A stretch of 64,000 nucleotides of DNA from Prochlorococcus marinus str. MIT 9314 (GTDB taxonomy: Bacteria > Cyanobacteriota > Cyanobacteriia > PCC-6307 > Cyanobiaceae). The stretch lies in contig NZ_JNAO01000008.1 in NCBI RefSeq assembly GCF_000760035.1, positions 157,825 through 221,824 of the forward strand, written 5' to 3'. Below, piece after piece: positions 47,624 to 57,750 of this stretch (position 1 is the stretch's first letter; each line of letters opens with the position of its first letter). Both the position numbers and the translations under genes were made by a program. The notes beneath the pieces were generated by a model that had not been told where the DNA came from, ran no database searches, and saw only the letters and a program-made list of their open reading frames with translations.

Positions 47624-48247
47624 TTGAACGTTTTTAATCAACTTTCTATTTGGCTATCCTTTCAACTTTCAATAATTTTCCTTATTGGTATTCCTTTTAC
47701 TCTATCCTTCTGGTCAATTAAAAAAAGAAATAAAGCAGTTATTAAACTTCTATCAATTTATTGGAAAGTATCCCTTTTATTTTTTATAAGTCTTCTACTT
47801 TTAATAGGAAAGTATAATTATGCTCTTGTGATAACAAATATTTCAACATTATTAATGACAATTTCAGTTTGGTTTTGGAACGATATTAATGATGAATTAA
47901 GAGAATATGATTTTTCTTATTCCCTAACCACAACGACAAAAATATGGAGATGGACGATAACTTTTATATCTCTCAATTTCTTTATTCAGAGTTTACAAAA
48001 TTTCAAATGCTTTTCTTTTATTAATTCGGATGCGTGTGCAATATGGCTTCAGCCTTCTTCAAATTTATATATTATTATAAAAAATTTATTTAATTTTTTC
48101 TTTGGAGCCAACTTTACCCAGCCGATATCAAAATTCTTAGGATTATTTTCATTATTAATATATATTTTAGGCCTTATTCAATGGTCAATAATCAAATTAC
48201 CTAAAAATGGAAGAAACTCCTGCTTCTCAGAGAATGGCAAAAATTGA
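47624..48247 (+). CDS. DUF3177-type membrane protein
   Basis: A 207-residue polytopic membrane protein with about five hydrophobic helices (roughly 8-30, 42-62, 68-84, 108-122 and 168-188). WFWNDINDELREYD in the middle is a conserved loop, and IYILGLIQWSIIKLP ends the last helix. This fits DUF3177, a cyanobacterial family with no known function. The start is TTG at 47624. The following gene on the same strand overlaps its end by 41 bases. Confidence 0.75.
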   Translation: MNVFNQLSIWLSFQLSIIFLIGIPFTLSFWSIKKRNKAVIKLLSIYWKVSLLFFISLLLLIGKYNYALVITNISTLLMTISVWFWNDINDELREYDFSYSLTTTTKIWRWTITFISLNFFIQSLQNFKCFSFINSDACAIWLQPSSNLYIIIKNLFNFFFGANFTQPISKFLGLFSLLIYILGLIQWSIIKLPKNGRNSCFSENGKN

Positions 48248-48542
48248 TTTAATAAATAGTCTTGAAAAAATAAGTTCCGAGATACCTGATAGGATACTTA
48301 AACTAGAGGGTTTCATTCTAAAAAAAAATAAAAAAGAACAATTAGAAATAATTATTTTCAGAGGTTACAGTAGCTCAACAACTCATCCAATTGAAATAGA
48401 TTCAGAAAAAAAAGTAATAGCACTTACTTATATAATTACAAACTTTAAACTTTATAAAGCACCTTTCAAAGAAACAGAAGAAAATTTTATAAGGGAACAT
48501 CAAAACTCATTTTTCTTTTTGAATCAAAAAAACTGGATTTAA
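48207..48542 (+). CDS. Conserved hypothetical soluble protein
   Basis: I do not recognise a named family with certainty. The 111-residue product has [17 protein letters not shown], a strand-rich middle ([20 protein letters not shown]) and an amphipathic end ([18 protein letters not shown]). The [12 protein letters not shown] segment looks conserved. The ATG at 48207 lies inside the DUF3177 gene (41-base overlap); a second ATG at 48234 would cut the overlap to 14 bases and is preceded by AGAGA. The stop overlaps the ileS stop by four bases. Confidence 0.6.
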   Translation: MEETPASQRMAKIDLINSLEKISSEIPDRILKLEGFILKKNKKEQLEIIIFRGYSSSTTHPIEIDSEKKVIALTYIITNFKLYKAPFKETEENFIREHQNSFFFLNQKNWI

Positions 48543-51445
48543 GTAAATTCAAAATTAATAATATTTGAACATCTTTTGCATAATTTGGAATTTTGGATTC
48601 CATTAAAAGTTTCTTTTTGATAATGCCAACATCTATCACATTTTTGACCTTGAGCTTTGTTGATTTGAATTTTACCAAGTGCATTGTTATCTATAATCAG
48701 AGAATTCTCCACCAAATCGGTTACCAATTGAAAGTTTGATACTATAAGCCAATCCCTAAATAAATCTACTTCTTGATTGCCAAATTCTTTTAGCCAAGTA
48801 AGTGAATCTTTTAAAGCTTTATCTTCAGGTAAATAATTAACTTCAGTTTCCAAAGCTGCTCCAATTATTTGTTTGTTCCTACATCCTTCTATAGCCTTAT
48901 TAATTTCAACTCTTAAATTTCTTAAATTTGCAATGTGCTCATTAAGTGTTTGATTTTTCCATGACTGAGAAAATATTGGCCATCCCCTTTGAAAGACTGA
49001 TTTTTCTTTAGTTGAATATGGAATATTTTGCCAAATATCTTCAGCCATATGACAGAGGACTGGAGAAATAAGTACGGCTAAATTTTCAACAATTTTTGAC
49101 ATGACGAACTGACAAGATCTTCTCCTAAATTGTGATTTAGAACTTACATATAACCTATCTTTAGCAATATCCAAATAAAAATTTGATAGATCTACAACGC
49201 AAAAACTTTGCAAGATTTGGAAAAATTTTGAAAATTCATAATTTTCATAAGCGTTTGAAATTTGATCTGTGACCTCAACTAATCTACCTAACATCCATTG
49301 ATCTAAGAGCGGCAATTGATCAATTTCAAAACTATCAATTTTAGGATCATAATCATGAATATTTCCTAGGAGATATCTTGCAGTATTCCGAACTTTTCTA
49401 TAAACGTCTGAAAGTTGCTTGAGTATATTTGAACCAATTGGAACATCAACTGAATAATCTACAGAGCTTACCCATAGCCTTAAAACATCAGCACCATAAG
49501 CAGGGTCAGTTTTTTTATTATTACCTCCATTAATAATTATATTTGGGTCAACAACATTTCCTAAAGATTTACTCATTTTTCTTCCGTTTTCATCAAGTGC
49601 AAAACCATGAGTTAAAACTTTCTTATAGGGAGGTTTATTATTGACTGCAACAGATGTTAGCAAAGAAGACTGAAACCATCCTCGATGTTGATCTGATCCC
49701 TCTAAATAAAGATCTGCAGGATACTTTAATTCACTTCTCAGTTCACATACTGCGGCCCAGCTGGATCCTGAATCGAACCAGACATCCATTGTATCTGTCC
49801 CTTTTTTCCATTGATCCGATTCTTTTGAATAACTTTCAGGCAAAAGATTCTTAACATCCCAATCCCACCAAATATCTGCTCCATGTTCACTAAAAAGTTC
49901 TTGAATATGATTAATTATCTCGTTGTTAAGTAAAATATCATTACCATTTTTTTTATAAAAAACTGGAATAGGTACACCCCATGACCTTTGTCTAGAAATA
50001 CACCAATCTCCTCTCCCAACAACCATAGAATAAATTCTTTTCTTTCCAGTCTCTGGCATCCATTCAACATTTTCGATTGCCTTTAATGCAGATGATCTAA
50101 AGCCATTTACAGAGGCAAACCATTGTTCTGTTGCCCTAAAAATAGTTGGTTTTTTGGTTCTCCAATCATACGGATATCTATGTTTATAATTTTCTTGTAA
50201 TAGAAGCAAATTATTTACTTTTAAATATTCAATAATTAAATCATTGGCATCTTTCAGGACATTAGATCCTTGAAATTGTCCAGAAGATTCATTTAAGTTC
50301 CCTTTTTCATCAACAACACATGTAATAGGTAAATCATATTTTTGCCCCACATTAAAGTCATCTATCCCATGACCGGGTGCAGTATGAACGATTCCAGTAC
50401 CTGATTCTGTCGTAATGTAATCCCCCCCCATCAAGATTTTGCAATTTTTATCCTTAGTAGGATGTTGATATTCAATATTTTCCAATTCAGAACCTTTAAC
50501 CTCTAAAAGCACCTTGAATTCTTTATTAAATTTCTTACTTATTTCAGAAGATAAATCCTTTGCAAAAAGGTAACTTCGTTTCTCTTCATCGATAGCAAAA
50601 ACGTACTTTATTTTTGGATTTACTGCAACTGCTTCATTTGCAGGTATGGTCCAAGGAGTAGTGGTCCAAATAGTTATGAAAGAATTATTTTGAAAAAAAT
50701 CTTTTTTGATATTAAGATTTTCTTGGTTGAAATTTAAAAGAATTTCCTCAGCTATTTTTGTGATTTTTAATGAAACATAAATACTTTTTGAATAATGTTC
50801 ATCCGGATATTCTAATTCTGCTTCTGCAAGTGCAGTCCTCGAGCTTGGACTCCAATGCACAGGTTTAAGACCTCGATATATGTATCCATTTAAAAACATT
50901 TTCCCAAATACTCCAATCTGAGCAGATTCATAACTTTTCTTAAGAGTTAAGTAAGGGTTATCCCAATTTCCCCATATGCCCCACCTTTTGAAACCCTCCT
51001 TTTGATTATTAATTTGCATATGGGCATAATCTGTTGCTTTTTTTCTTAAATTTAGAGTGTCAAGATTCTTTCTTTCATCAGATTTTAAATTCTGAAGAAC
51101 TTTTAATTCAATAGGTAATCCATGACAGTCCCATCCTGGCACGAAATGAACCCTAAATCCTCTTAAGGTTTTGTACTTATTAATTATGTCTTTTAAAACT
51201 TTATTAAGTGCATGACCCATATGAAGAGCTCCATTTGCATAAGGAGGGCCATCATGTAAGGTAAATATTTCGCCTGAATTGTTTGAACCTAATTGGAAAT
51301 CAATATCATTATTAGCCCAAAAATTCTGTATCTCAGGTTCTCGTACAACTGAATTGGCGCGCATTGAGAAGTCAGTTTTTAATAAATTTAAAGTTTCTTT
51401 ATAAGAAAAGTCTGATTTTTGTTCTTTGCTATTTTGAGATTTCAT
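48539..51445 (-). CDS. ileS: Isoleucyl-tRNA synthetase
   Basis: IleS charges tRNA-Ile. The 968-residue product has the class I HIGH motif in [20 protein letters not shown], the editing (CP1) domain, KMSKS in [10 protein letters not shown] near residue 625, an anticodon-binding helical domain, and a C-terminal zinc site (CDRCWHYQ and CKRCSNII). The zinc module places it with the standard bacterial type and away from the mupirocin-resistant eukaryote-like type. The start is ATG at 51445. The stop overlaps the preceding convergent gene by four bases. Confidence 0.97.
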   Translation of the reverse strand: MKSQNSKEQKSDFSYKETLNLLKTDFSMRANSVVREPEIQNFWANNDIDFQLGSNNSGEIFTLHDGPPYANGALHMGHALNKVLKDIINKYKTLRGFRVHFVPGWDCHGLPIELKVLQNLKSDERKNLDTLNLRKKATDYAHMQINNQKEGFKRWGIWGNWDNPYLTLKKSYESAQIGVFGKMFLNGYIYRGLKPVHWSPSSRTALAEAELEYPDEHYSKSIYVSLKITKIAEEILLNFNQENLNIKKDFFQNNSFITIWTTTPWTIPANEAVAVNPKIKYVFAIDEEKRSYLFAKDLSSEISKKFNKEFKVLLEVKGSELENIEYQHPTKDKNCKILMGGDYITTESGTGIVHTAPGHGIDDFNVGQKYDLPITCVVDEKGNLNESSGQFQGSNVLKDANDLIIEYLKVNNLLLLQENYKHRYPYDWRTKKPTIFRATEQWFASVNGFRSSALKAIENVEWMPETGKKRIYSMVVGRGDWCISRQRSWGVPIPVFYKKNGNDILLNNEIINHIQELFSEHGADIWWDWDVKNLLPESYSKESDQWKKGTDTMDVWFDSGSSWAAVCELRSELKYPADLYLEGSDQHRGWFQSSLLTSVAVNNKPPYKKVLTHGFALDENGRKMSKSLGNVVDPNIIINGGNNKKTDPAYGADVLRLWVSSVDYSVDVPIGSNILKQLSDVYRKVRNTARYLLGNIHDYDPKIDSFEIDQLPLLDQWMLGRLVEVTDQISNAYENYEFSKFFQILQSFCVVDLSNFYLDIAKDRLYVSSKSQFRRRSCQFVMSKIVENLAVLISPVLCHMAEDIWQNIPYSTKEKSVFQRGWPIFSQSWKNQTLNEHIANLRNLRVEINKAIEGCRNKQIIGAALETEVNYLPEDKALKDSLTWLKEFGNQEVDLFRDWLIVSNFQLVTDLVENSLIIDNNALGKIQINKAQGQKCDRCWHYQKETFNGIQNSKLCKRCSNIINFEFT

Positions 51446-51563
51446 TCGACGATATAAGAAATATTGGTGATCAAAAGAATTATTTAAATAAATCTATTTC
51501 ATTATATTCTTTCTTAATTGACCTGTAGTTTTTTTGGGATGTTTCAAATAACCAATTTTTATT

Positions 51564-52013
51564 TCAGACTTTTATATTATCATTTTTATCATTTCTTACC
51601 CACTTTTTTTGGGTTGTATTTTTATTATTGCTACCAAAATTAAAAAAATTTGAAGGTTTAGTGAAATCAGAAAATACCAAATTTATGGATTCTAATATTT
51701 TCAAAAAGTTATTTTTAAACTCCAAAAAGGTAATTAATTTTTTCTTTTCGTTATCTGTCAATTGGTACCATCTAGATAAAAAAAGCTCTACTAGATAAAA
51801 AACAACTAGTACTGTTAAAAAAAGGAAAATTACAAAAAATGATTCATCTAGTGTTTTATGTTTAATTATTAATATCAAACCTATTAATAAATTCAAAAAA
51901 GCTTTTATTAAGTCTTTTGGTTTGCCGAGCTCGAGATAAATTATAGGTACAGTAAGAAAAATGGTCCCAACCAAAATATAAAAAGTTCCCAAATAAAATA
52001 TCAAACTATTCAT
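51564..52013 (-). CDS. Ycf66-like membrane protein
   Basis: A 149-residue protein with three hydrophobic helices in the first 95 residues (about 3-27, 36-50, 57-78) and a polar, poorly conserved C-terminal third rich in N and K. The helix layout and the pattern GKPKDLIKAFLNLLIGLILI resemble the Ycf66 family of cyanobacteria and plastids, which is of unknown function. The match is weak and based on memory of the family's shape. It lies 118 bases upstream of ileS on the same strand. The start is ATG at 52013. Confidence 0.5.
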   Translation of the reverse strand: MNSLIFYLGTFYILVGTIFLTVPIIYLELGKPKDLIKAFLNLLIGLILIIKHKTLDESFFVIFLFLTVLVVFYLVELFLSRWYQLTDNEKKKLITFLEFKNNFLKILESINLVFSDFTKPSNFFNFGSNNKNTTQKKWVRNDKNDNIKV

Positions 52014-52084
52014 TAAATTAACTGCTCAACTAAATTATAAGAGTTGATATCAAGAAACAAACTATCTATCAGAATTTCCTTAAG

Positions 52085-52166
52085 TGCGGTCGGGGAGACT
52101 TGAACTCCCACACCCGAAGATACGAGTACCTAAAACTCGCGCGTCTACCAATTCCGCCACGACCGC
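52085..52166 (-). tRNA. tRNA-Leu (UAG)
   Basis: An 82-base class II tRNA on the minus strand, with a long variable arm as expected for leucine. The acceptor arm is GCGGTCG/CGACCGC with discriminator A. The anticodon arm CGAGT-TTTAGGT-ACTCG-like region holds anticodon TAG. The T arm has the GTTCAAGTC loop. No CCA is encoded. It stands alone between the Ycf66-like gene and crtR. Confidence 0.95.
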
Positions 52167-52323
52167 TCAAATAAAATAATAATTGAAAGAGGTTTATTTT
52201 AAAAATTTTTTTTCTTAAGATGATTAATTTGACACATTAAAATTGAATTAAAAATCTCCTAAAAGAAATTTTTTATGTTTAAGCATGCAATCATCTTAAA
52301 ATATTAGTTATATTATTTAAAGA

Positions 52324-53355
52324 ATAAAAGAAACGATTTCAAACTTAACCAGTAAAAATACAACGAAAAATACTAATTCTTCAAAAACATTTAATTGGCA
52401 AAAAGAGATTAAAAATTACGTAGATCCGCCAAGTTTTTGGAATCCAACATTAGGTTTATTTTTTGGTGGTTATTTTCTTGCTTTTCTTAGCATATGGCAA
52501 TGGTATAGAGGTGTTTGGCCCTTACCTTTACTTGTAGCAACTGCTTTTTTAGCATTACATATTGAAGGTACTGTTATTCATGATGCCTGTCATAAAGCTG
52601 CTCATCCAGTTCCCTGGATAAATCAAGCAATGGGCCATGGCTCAGCTATTCTATTAGGGTTTAGCTTCCCAGTTTTTACGAGAGTTCACTTACAACATCA
52701 TATTCACGTAAATCACCCCAAAAATGATCCAGATCATATTGTCAGTACTTTTGGTCCAATTTGGCTAATTGCTCCAAGATTTTTTTATCATGAAGTGTTT
52801 TTCTTTCAAAGAAAACTCTGGCGAAAATATGAATTACTACAATGGGGGATTGAAAGATCCATATTCCTGACAATTATCTTGGCAGGTTTGAAATTTGACT
52901 TTATGAATTTAATTTATAATTTATGGTTCGGCCCAGCATTAATGGTAGGAGTCACTTTAGGAATATTTTTTGATTATTTACCCCATAGACCATTTCGATC
53001 AAGAAATAAATGGATAAATTCTCGAGTTTATCCAGGCAAATTTATGAATTTATTAATAATGGGACAAAATTACCATCTCATTCATCATCTATGGCCTTCG
53101 ATTCCTTGGTTTGAATACAAAATAGCTTATGAAAAAACTAAGCCTTTATTGGATATAAAAGGCTCCCCTCAAAGGGTTGGTATATTTGAAAGTAAAGAAG
53201 ACATTTTTAACTTTATTTATGATTTATTAATAGGTGTAAGGAGTCATAGCAAAAAGAGGGGAAAAATAAGAAAAATCATTAATTTATATCCAGGCTTTAA
53301 GATAAAAAAATTTTTATTAAAGCTAGTCAACAAAACATTTATTGGAAGCAACTAA
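52324..53355 (+). CDS. crtR: Beta-carotene hydroxylase CrtR, with non-standard start
   Basis: CrtR adds the 3-hydroxyl groups that turn carotenes into zeaxanthin, the main xanthophyll of Prochlorococcus. It is a di-iron membrane enzyme of the desaturase superfamily. Histidine clusters are visible: HDACHKAAH (first His codon at 52579), HLQHHIHVNH, LPHRPF and HLIHHLWP. Hydrophobic spans surround them. The only ATG, at 52630, lies after the essential HDACH cluster, so the gene must start earlier. The frame is open from 52321 but holds no ATG, GTG or TTG there; ATA at 52324 or ATT at 52336 are the candidates. The start given is therefore provisional. The product would be about 339-343 residues. 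Confidence 0.88.
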   Translation: MKETISNLTSKNTTKNTNSSKTFNWQKEIKNYVDPPSFWNPTLGLFFGGYFLAFLSIWQWYRGVWPLPLLVATAFLALHIEGTVIHDACHKAAHPVPWINQAMGHGSAILLGFSFPVFTRVHLQHHIHVNHPKNDPDHIVSTFGPIWLIAPRFFYHEVFFFQRKLWRKYELLQWGIERSIFLTIILAGLKFDFMNLIYNLWFGPALMVGVTLGIFFDYLPHRPFRSRNKWINSRVYPGKFMNLLIMGQNYHLIHHLWPSIPWFEYKIAYEKTKPLLDIKGSPQRVGIFESKEDIFNFIYDLLIGVRSHSKKRGKIRKIINLYPGFKIKKFLLKLVNKTFIGSN

Positions 53356-53360
53356 CTTAC

Positions 53361-53654
53361 TCATTCATTAATAATTTTTGGTACTTTAAAATATTTATCT
53401 TCTCTAGATGGACCCAATTCTAAAAGTTCTTCATTACAATCCGAATTTTTCTTTTCGTCTTTCCTAAATACATTTACAACTTCTATAGCTCTCGTTGTAC
53501 AGGGGACATCATCTGTATCAATTTTTTCAAGTTGTTTTATATAATCCAATATCTTTTCTAATTGTTGTGCGTGATTATTAATTTCATTCTCGTTCAGTTC
53601 TAATCTCGCTAAATGAGCAACTTTTTTTACTTCCTCTTTAGTTATTTTTGGCAT
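53361..53654 (-). CDS. gatC: Aspartyl/glutamyl-tRNA amidotransferase subunit C
   Basis: GatC stabilises the GatCAB complex that amidates Glu-tRNA-Gln (and Asp-tRNA-Asn). The 97-residue product has the family pattern VKKVAHLARLELNENEINNHAQQLEKILDYI written across residues 9-39, followed by a proline-containing linker (VPCTTRAIEVVNVFRKDE). GatA and GatB are not adjacent, as usual in cyanobacteria. The start is ATG at 53654; the stop is five bases from the end of crtR. Confidence 0.92.
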   Translation of the reverse strand: MPKITKEEVKKVAHLARLELNENEINNHAQQLEKILDYIKQLEKIDTDDVPCTTRAIEVVNVFRKDEKKNSDCNEELLELGPSREDKYFKVPKIINE

Positions 53655-53801
53655 ACATTTAATATCTTTCTTATTAAATAATAGTTTATTAAGAACAACT
53701 TATTTACATATCCTTTGAATTTCAAATAATTTAAAAAAATAATCACATCTTTTTGAAAATCAATATAAATTAATAGCCTTAATTATTTTTCTCAGCTAAA
53801 T

Positions 53802-54407
53802 ATGTTATTAGATAGATATTTAAAAATAGAAGAAGAATTCTTTCCAAAAAATTTTTTTTATCGGCACTCTAAACTTGTTGCGCCTGATTTAATAGGCTGT
53901 TACCTCACAAAAAAAAATAATGAGATAGATCAAGTTAAAGGGGTCATAGTTGAAACTGAAGCTTATTCACAGGAAGAAGAGGCCTGTCATGGCTACCGCA
54001 AAATGACTGAATCAAACAAATCATTATTTGGCAAACCTGGCACATTTTATATTTACAAATCTTATGGCATTCATCATTGTTTAAACGTAGTTACTGATAA
54101 AGAAAATTTTGCGAGCGGTGTTTTGATAAGAGCAGTTTTTATCTCTAATAAGAATGAAAGATTAGCTTCTGGACCTGGCCTAGTAACAAAAACATTCAGT
54201 ATAGACATTTCATTTAACTCACTTGAAGTTCTTAATAACAAATCTTTATGGATTTCTCCACGAGACTCAAATCTGGAAGAAAAAGATCTTATTCAAACTA
54301 CGAGAATTGGCATATCAAAGGCAAAAAATATAAAATGGCGTTGGTATCTCAAAAATAGTAGGAGTGTAAGTAAAAGATTAAAAGGTGACAGAACACCTAA
54401 ATTTTAA
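53802..54407 (+). CDS. mpg: 3-methyladenine DNA glycosylase (MPG/AAG family)
   Basis: This enzyme removes alkylated and deaminated purines from DNA. The 201-residue product has the AAG/MPG landmarks APDLIGCYL, VIVETEAYSQEEEACH with the catalytic glutamate, GKPGTFYIYKSYGIHHCLNVVTD with the intercalating tyrosine region, and GVLIRAV followed by SGPGLVTKTFSID. The length is normal. The start is ATG at 53802. pyrB follows after 24 bases on the same strand. Confidence 0.92.
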   Translation: MLLDRYLKIEEEFFPKNFFYRHSKLVAPDLIGCYLTKKNNEIDQVKGVIVETEAYSQEEEACHGYRKMTESNKSLFGKPGTFYIYKSYGIHHCLNVVTDKENFASGVLIRAVFISNKNERLASGPGLVTKTFSIDISFNSLEVLNNKSLWISPRDSNLEEKDLIQTTRIGISKAKNIKWRWYLKNSRSVSKRLKGDRTPKF

Positions 54408-54431
54408 TAATCATTTATCTTTTTAAGCGTA

Positions 54432-55448
54432 ATGCAAATTTGGCCTCATAAACATATCCACACACTCGCTAATTTTTCAATTAAAGATTATGAGTCAGTA
54501 TTTGAATTAGCTAATAGATTTGATGCACTAAAGAATGCAGGAACAAAAAAGATACCGGCCTTACAAGGTACTTTGGTAACGTCTTTATTTTTTGAAGCTA
54601 GTACAAGAACAAAAAATAGTTTTGAGCTTGCAGCAAAAAGACTTTCTGCTGATGTCCAAACGTTTGCGCCATCCTCCAGCTCTTTAACAAAAGGCGAAAC
54701 AATAATTGATACAGCCATAACTTATTCCGCTATGGGGGCAGATACATTAGTTATCAGACATTCATCAAGTTACATAACCTTTGAGATCGCAAAAAAACTT
54801 GATGCAATAAATGCCAAGACCTCGGTTCTTAATGCAGGAGATGGATTACATAGTCACCCCAGCCAAGGATTGCTTGACATCTATACATTGATAAAATTCT
54901 TTTCCCAAAAAACACTGAATCCAGAGGTATTAAATTCCAAAAAAATTTTAATAATTGGCGACGTTAATCATTCAAGAGTTGCCAGGTCAAATCTTTGGGC
55001 TTTGAGTGCATTCGGCGCCGATATAATCTTATGTGGTCCTAAGACATTAATACCTAATGAATTTATCAATTTTTTAAAAACCCCCGCGCCAAATCAAACA
55101 GAAGATCCTGTTAAATCAAGAGGTTCTATAACAATTTCTAGATCATTGGAAGAATCAATAAAAATTGCAGATGCCATTATTGTTTTAAGACTCCAGAAAG
55201 AGAGAATGATGGAAAATTTACTAAGTAGCATTGATTCATATAGTTTGGATTATGGCTTAACCCCAGAGAAATTATCTTTAAATAAAAAAGAAATTCCAAT
55301 TCTACATCCCGGTCCCATTAACAGAGATATTGAAATTAGCAGCAAAGTGGTAGATCAATATCCTAATTGCTTAATTAATAATCAAGTTGCAAATGGTATC
55401 CCTATAAGAATGGCTTTGCTTTATCTATTACAGAAACACAACAAGTAA
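54432..55448 (+). CDS. pyrB: Aspartate carbamoyltransferase catalytic subunit
   Basis: PyrB makes carbamoyl-aspartate, the committed step of pyrimidine synthesis. The 338-residue product has the carbamoyl-phosphate loop [18 protein letters not shown], the flexible K loop [11 protein letters not shown], the aspartate-side [12 protein letters not shown], and [11 protein letters not shown] near the end. No regulatory subunit gene (pyrI) is present, as expected for cyanobacteria. The start is ATG at 54432. It ends three bases before the convergent DUF565 gene's stop. Confidence 0.96.
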   Translation: MQIWPHKHIHTLANFSIKDYESVFELANRFDALKNAGTKKIPALQGTLVTSLFFEASTRTKNSFELAAKRLSADVQTFAPSSSSLTKGETIIDTAITYSAMGADTLVIRHSSSYITFEIAKKLDAINAKTSVLNAGDGLHSHPSQGLLDIYTLIKFFSQKTLNPEVLNSKKILIIGDVNHSRVARSNLWALSAFGADIILCGPKTLIPNEFINFLKTPAPNQTEDPVKSRGSITISRSLEESIKIADAIIVLRLQKERMMENLLSSIDSYSLDYGLTPEKLSLNKKEIPILHPGPINRDIEISSKVVDQYPNCLINNQVANGIPIRMALLYLLQKHNK

Positions 55449-55450
55449 AT

Positions 55451-55792
55451 TTATAGCAACTTAAGACTTTCTGTAAAGAAACCATAAAATAATCCTAATC
55501 TTAAAGAATCTAATAAAAGTACTAAAAATTTCTTTTTCCTTTCAGATCTAAAATTTCTTCTTAGAGCTATTAAAATCTCGATAAAAACTACTGATAAGAA
55601 GGCAGCTACAGGATCCATGATTTCCACAACAGCACTTACCATCCCAAGAGAACTTCCAATGAAGTAGCCAATTAAAAGTGTAATTAATGAAATTGAATAT
55701 CTTCTCCATGGATTATTAGCCCAAATACTTAATGTCTGAATATTTTCCACAATTTTTAGCTGAAATTTTGTCTTTTGAGGTTTAACAACCAT
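55451..55792 (-). CDS. DUF565 / Ycf20-like membrane protein
   Basis: A 113-residue protein with two or three hydrophobic helices (about 34-58, 62-77 and 90-108) and the conserved segment NNPWRRYSISLITLLIGYFIG near residue 26. The C-terminal LDSLRLGLFYGFFTESLKLL also fits the DUF565/Ycf20 family. Ycf20-like proteins are linked to photoprotection in green algae; a cyanobacterial role is not established. The start is ATG at 55792, 11 bases after the end of a small upstream gene on the same strand. Confidence 0.8.
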   Translation of the reverse strand: MVVKPQKTKFQLKIVENIQTLSIWANNPWRRYSISLITLLIGYFIGSSLGMVSAVVEIMDPVAAFLSVVFIEILIALRRNFRSERKKKFLVLLLDSLRLGLFYGFFTESLKLL

Positions 55793-55803
55793 TTTGTATT
55801 AAA

Positions 55804-56004
55804 CTAAGCTGCTTCGGAGTTTGATTGAATTTTAGTATTTCTTTCTATTAATTCAAGCAATGCTTCCATCTGAGCCATTAATCCTCTTAACTCGCTTGGT
55901 TCTGGAAAAAGATCATCTTTTTTTATTCCTAAATGAATTTCTCTGAGCTCCTGTCTTAAATAGCGTATGTGACTAATGACATTCTCCCTTTTAGTTTGCG
56001 ACAT
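55804..56004 (-). CDS. Small conserved hypothetical protein (helical, 66 residues)
   Basis: I do not recognise a family. The 66-residue product is charged and predicted helical, with two helices split by LFPEPSELRGL (NVISHIRYLRQELREIHLGI and then LMAQMEALLELIERN). No membrane span or cysteine is present. It is 11 bases upstream of the DUF565 gene on the same strand, which supports translation. It starts with ATG at 56004. No function can be given. Confidence 0.55.
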   Translation of the reverse strand: MSQTKRENVISHIRYLRQELREIHLGIKKDDLFPEPSELRGLMAQMEALLELIERNTKIQSNSEAA

Positions 56005-56222
56005 GATATAAAATTTGACATAAACATCTTAGGAGAGAATATTTTTGAAAAGGAGAGATTGCATATTTTTGATTGAGAATGAAGACAAACTACCTAACAA
56101 CAATTTGAAAAGATTATGAAATTAAAATTTCCATATCCTTGAATATATTTACTTAATACTAATATCAATTTTAAATAATTTACTTGAAGCTTTATTATTG
56201 GAATATATTGGCTTTTCTTGAT

Positions 56223-56444
56223 ATGAAATTCATTTCTGAAAATCAAATAAGTGAGGAACTAGTAAATTCTTTTGATGAAGAAATGACCCTTGAGCTCGCT
56301 AAAAGGCTAGAGGAAGATAACTATAATACTCCGTTTGATGGTTTAAAAGACTGGCACTTACTAAGGGCTCTTGCAATCAATAGACCTGAATTAACAACTA
56401 ATTACATCCATCTTCTCGATCAGGAACCTTTCGATGAAAACTAA
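56223..56444 (+). CDS. DUF2555-type conserved protein
   Basis: A 73-residue soluble protein. The core LAKRLEEDNYNTPFDGLKDW followed by HLLRALAINRPEL and YIHLLDQEP matches the cyanobacterial and plant DUF2555 family, whose function is not known. The ATG at 56223 gives a start consistent with the family; the frame is open a further 13 codons upstream to a TTG at 56184. The stop overlaps the coaBC start by 11 bases. Confidence 0.75.
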   Translation: MKFISENQISEELVNSFDEEMTLELAKRLEEDNYNTPFDGLKDWHLLRALAINRPELTTNYIHLLDQEPFDEN

Positions 56445-57690
56445 AAGTAAAGACTCCAAAATAAAGGTTCTTTTATTAATAACGGGGAGTATTGCAGCTG
56501 TAAGAATTCCATTATTAGTTAGCCAATTAGCGAAAGAAAATTATGAAATAAGATGCGTTTTATCCAAAAATGCAGAAAAATTAATAAAGCCGCTTTCTCT
56601 TTCTATTTTAAGTAGAAACCCTTGCATTTTAGAAAATGATCAATGGTCTGACAGACAATCAACACCTCTTCACATAGAACTAGGTAATTGGGCTGATATT
56701 TTAATCATCGCCCCTTTAACAGCGACAACATTAGCAAAATGGGTAACTGGAAATGCTGAGGGATTGATCCCAAGCATCTTAATAGCAAATATAAAGCCAA
56801 TTATTGTTGCACCAGCAATGAATACACAAATGTGGCTAAATAAAGCTGTCCAAAAAAATTATGAGAATTTACAGAATTTCGAAAATGTTTTGTCTTTGCA
56901 ACCAAGTGAAGGCCTTTTAGCATGCGATGCTATCGGCATCGGCAAGATACCTCCAAATGATCTAATCCAATTAGCTCTTGAATTTATAGCTTCGCTCAAA
57001 GAAAATGAATATCGCAAAGATTTACTTAATAAAGAAATTTTAATAACTGGAGGGTGTACCTCAGAGAAAATTGACGCGGCAAGACACATTACTAACAAAA
57101 GTTCTGGAGCTATGGGCTTACTTCTTTCTCAAGTAGCAAGGTTCAGAGGAGCACAAGTAAAATATGTTCATGGTCCTCTGAAAATCGAAAAGAATCTTAC
57201 TGATGGAATAAAAAGATATGAAATTGAAACTAGTGTTGATTTAATTAGGGCACTTAACAATGAAATATCAAATTGCGATTATTTTTTCATGAATGCAGCA
57301 GTATCTGATTTCAAGGTAACCTCTGATACTTCAGCTAAAATTCCAAAAAATGAAATTAATGCTCATTTGAATCAAAACTTTGAACTAGTCCCAGATATTT
57401 TAAAAACAATTAGTAAATCAAAAAAAGATAACCAAGTGTTTGTAGGCTTTTGTGCTTTTACAGGATCTATAGAAGAAGCACGAATGACAATTAAAGAAAA
57501 GATTATCCAAAAGGGTTGTGATTATCTATTCGCAAATCCAATTGATCTTGAAGGTCAGGGATTTGGCTTTTTGGCACAAAATGAAGGTTGGCTATTCGAT
57601 ACTAATAATATGGAACACTACATTAACAAAACATCCAAAATTGATTTAGCAAATAAATTAATAACCCAAATTATTTCATTAAAAAAATAA
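56434..57690 (+). CDS. coaBC: Phosphopantothenoylcysteine decarboxylase / synthetase
   Basis: The bifunctional enzyme (also called Dfp) joins cysteine to phosphopantothenate with CTP and then decarboxylates it in coenzyme A synthesis. The 418-residue product has the FMN decarboxylase domain (about 1-185, with LLITGSIAAVRIPLLVSQL, the catalytic histidine in LHIELGNWADI, and the PAMNTQMW motif) and the CTP synthetase domain (about 190-418, with ITGGCTSEKIDAARHITN and NAAVSDF). The start overlaps the DUF2555 gene by 11 bases. The length is normal. Confidence 0.95.
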   Translation: MKTKSKDSKIKVLLLITGSIAAVRIPLLVSQLAKENYEIRCVLSKNAEKLIKPLSLSILSRNPCILENDQWSDRQSTPLHIELGNWADILIIAPLTATTLAKWVTGNAEGLIPSILIANIKPIIVAPAMNTQMWLNKAVQKNYENLQNFENVLSLQPSEGLLACDAIGIGKIPPNDLIQLALEFIASLKENEYRKDLLNKEILITGGCTSEKIDAARHITNKSSGAMGLLLSQVARFRGAQVKYVHGPLKIEKNLTDGIKRYEIETSVDLIRALNNEISNCDYFFMNAAVSDFKVTSDTSAKIPKNEINAHLNQNFELVPDILKTISKSKKDNQVFVGFCAFTGSIEEARMTIKEKIIQKGCDYLFANPIDLEGQGFGFLAQNEGWLFDTNNMEHYINKTSKIDLANKLITQIISLKK

Positions 57691-57750
57691 AAAAACATTT
57701 TTTATTTGTATTTTTTTGTAATCTTAATCATTAAAAATAATGTGATAGCT

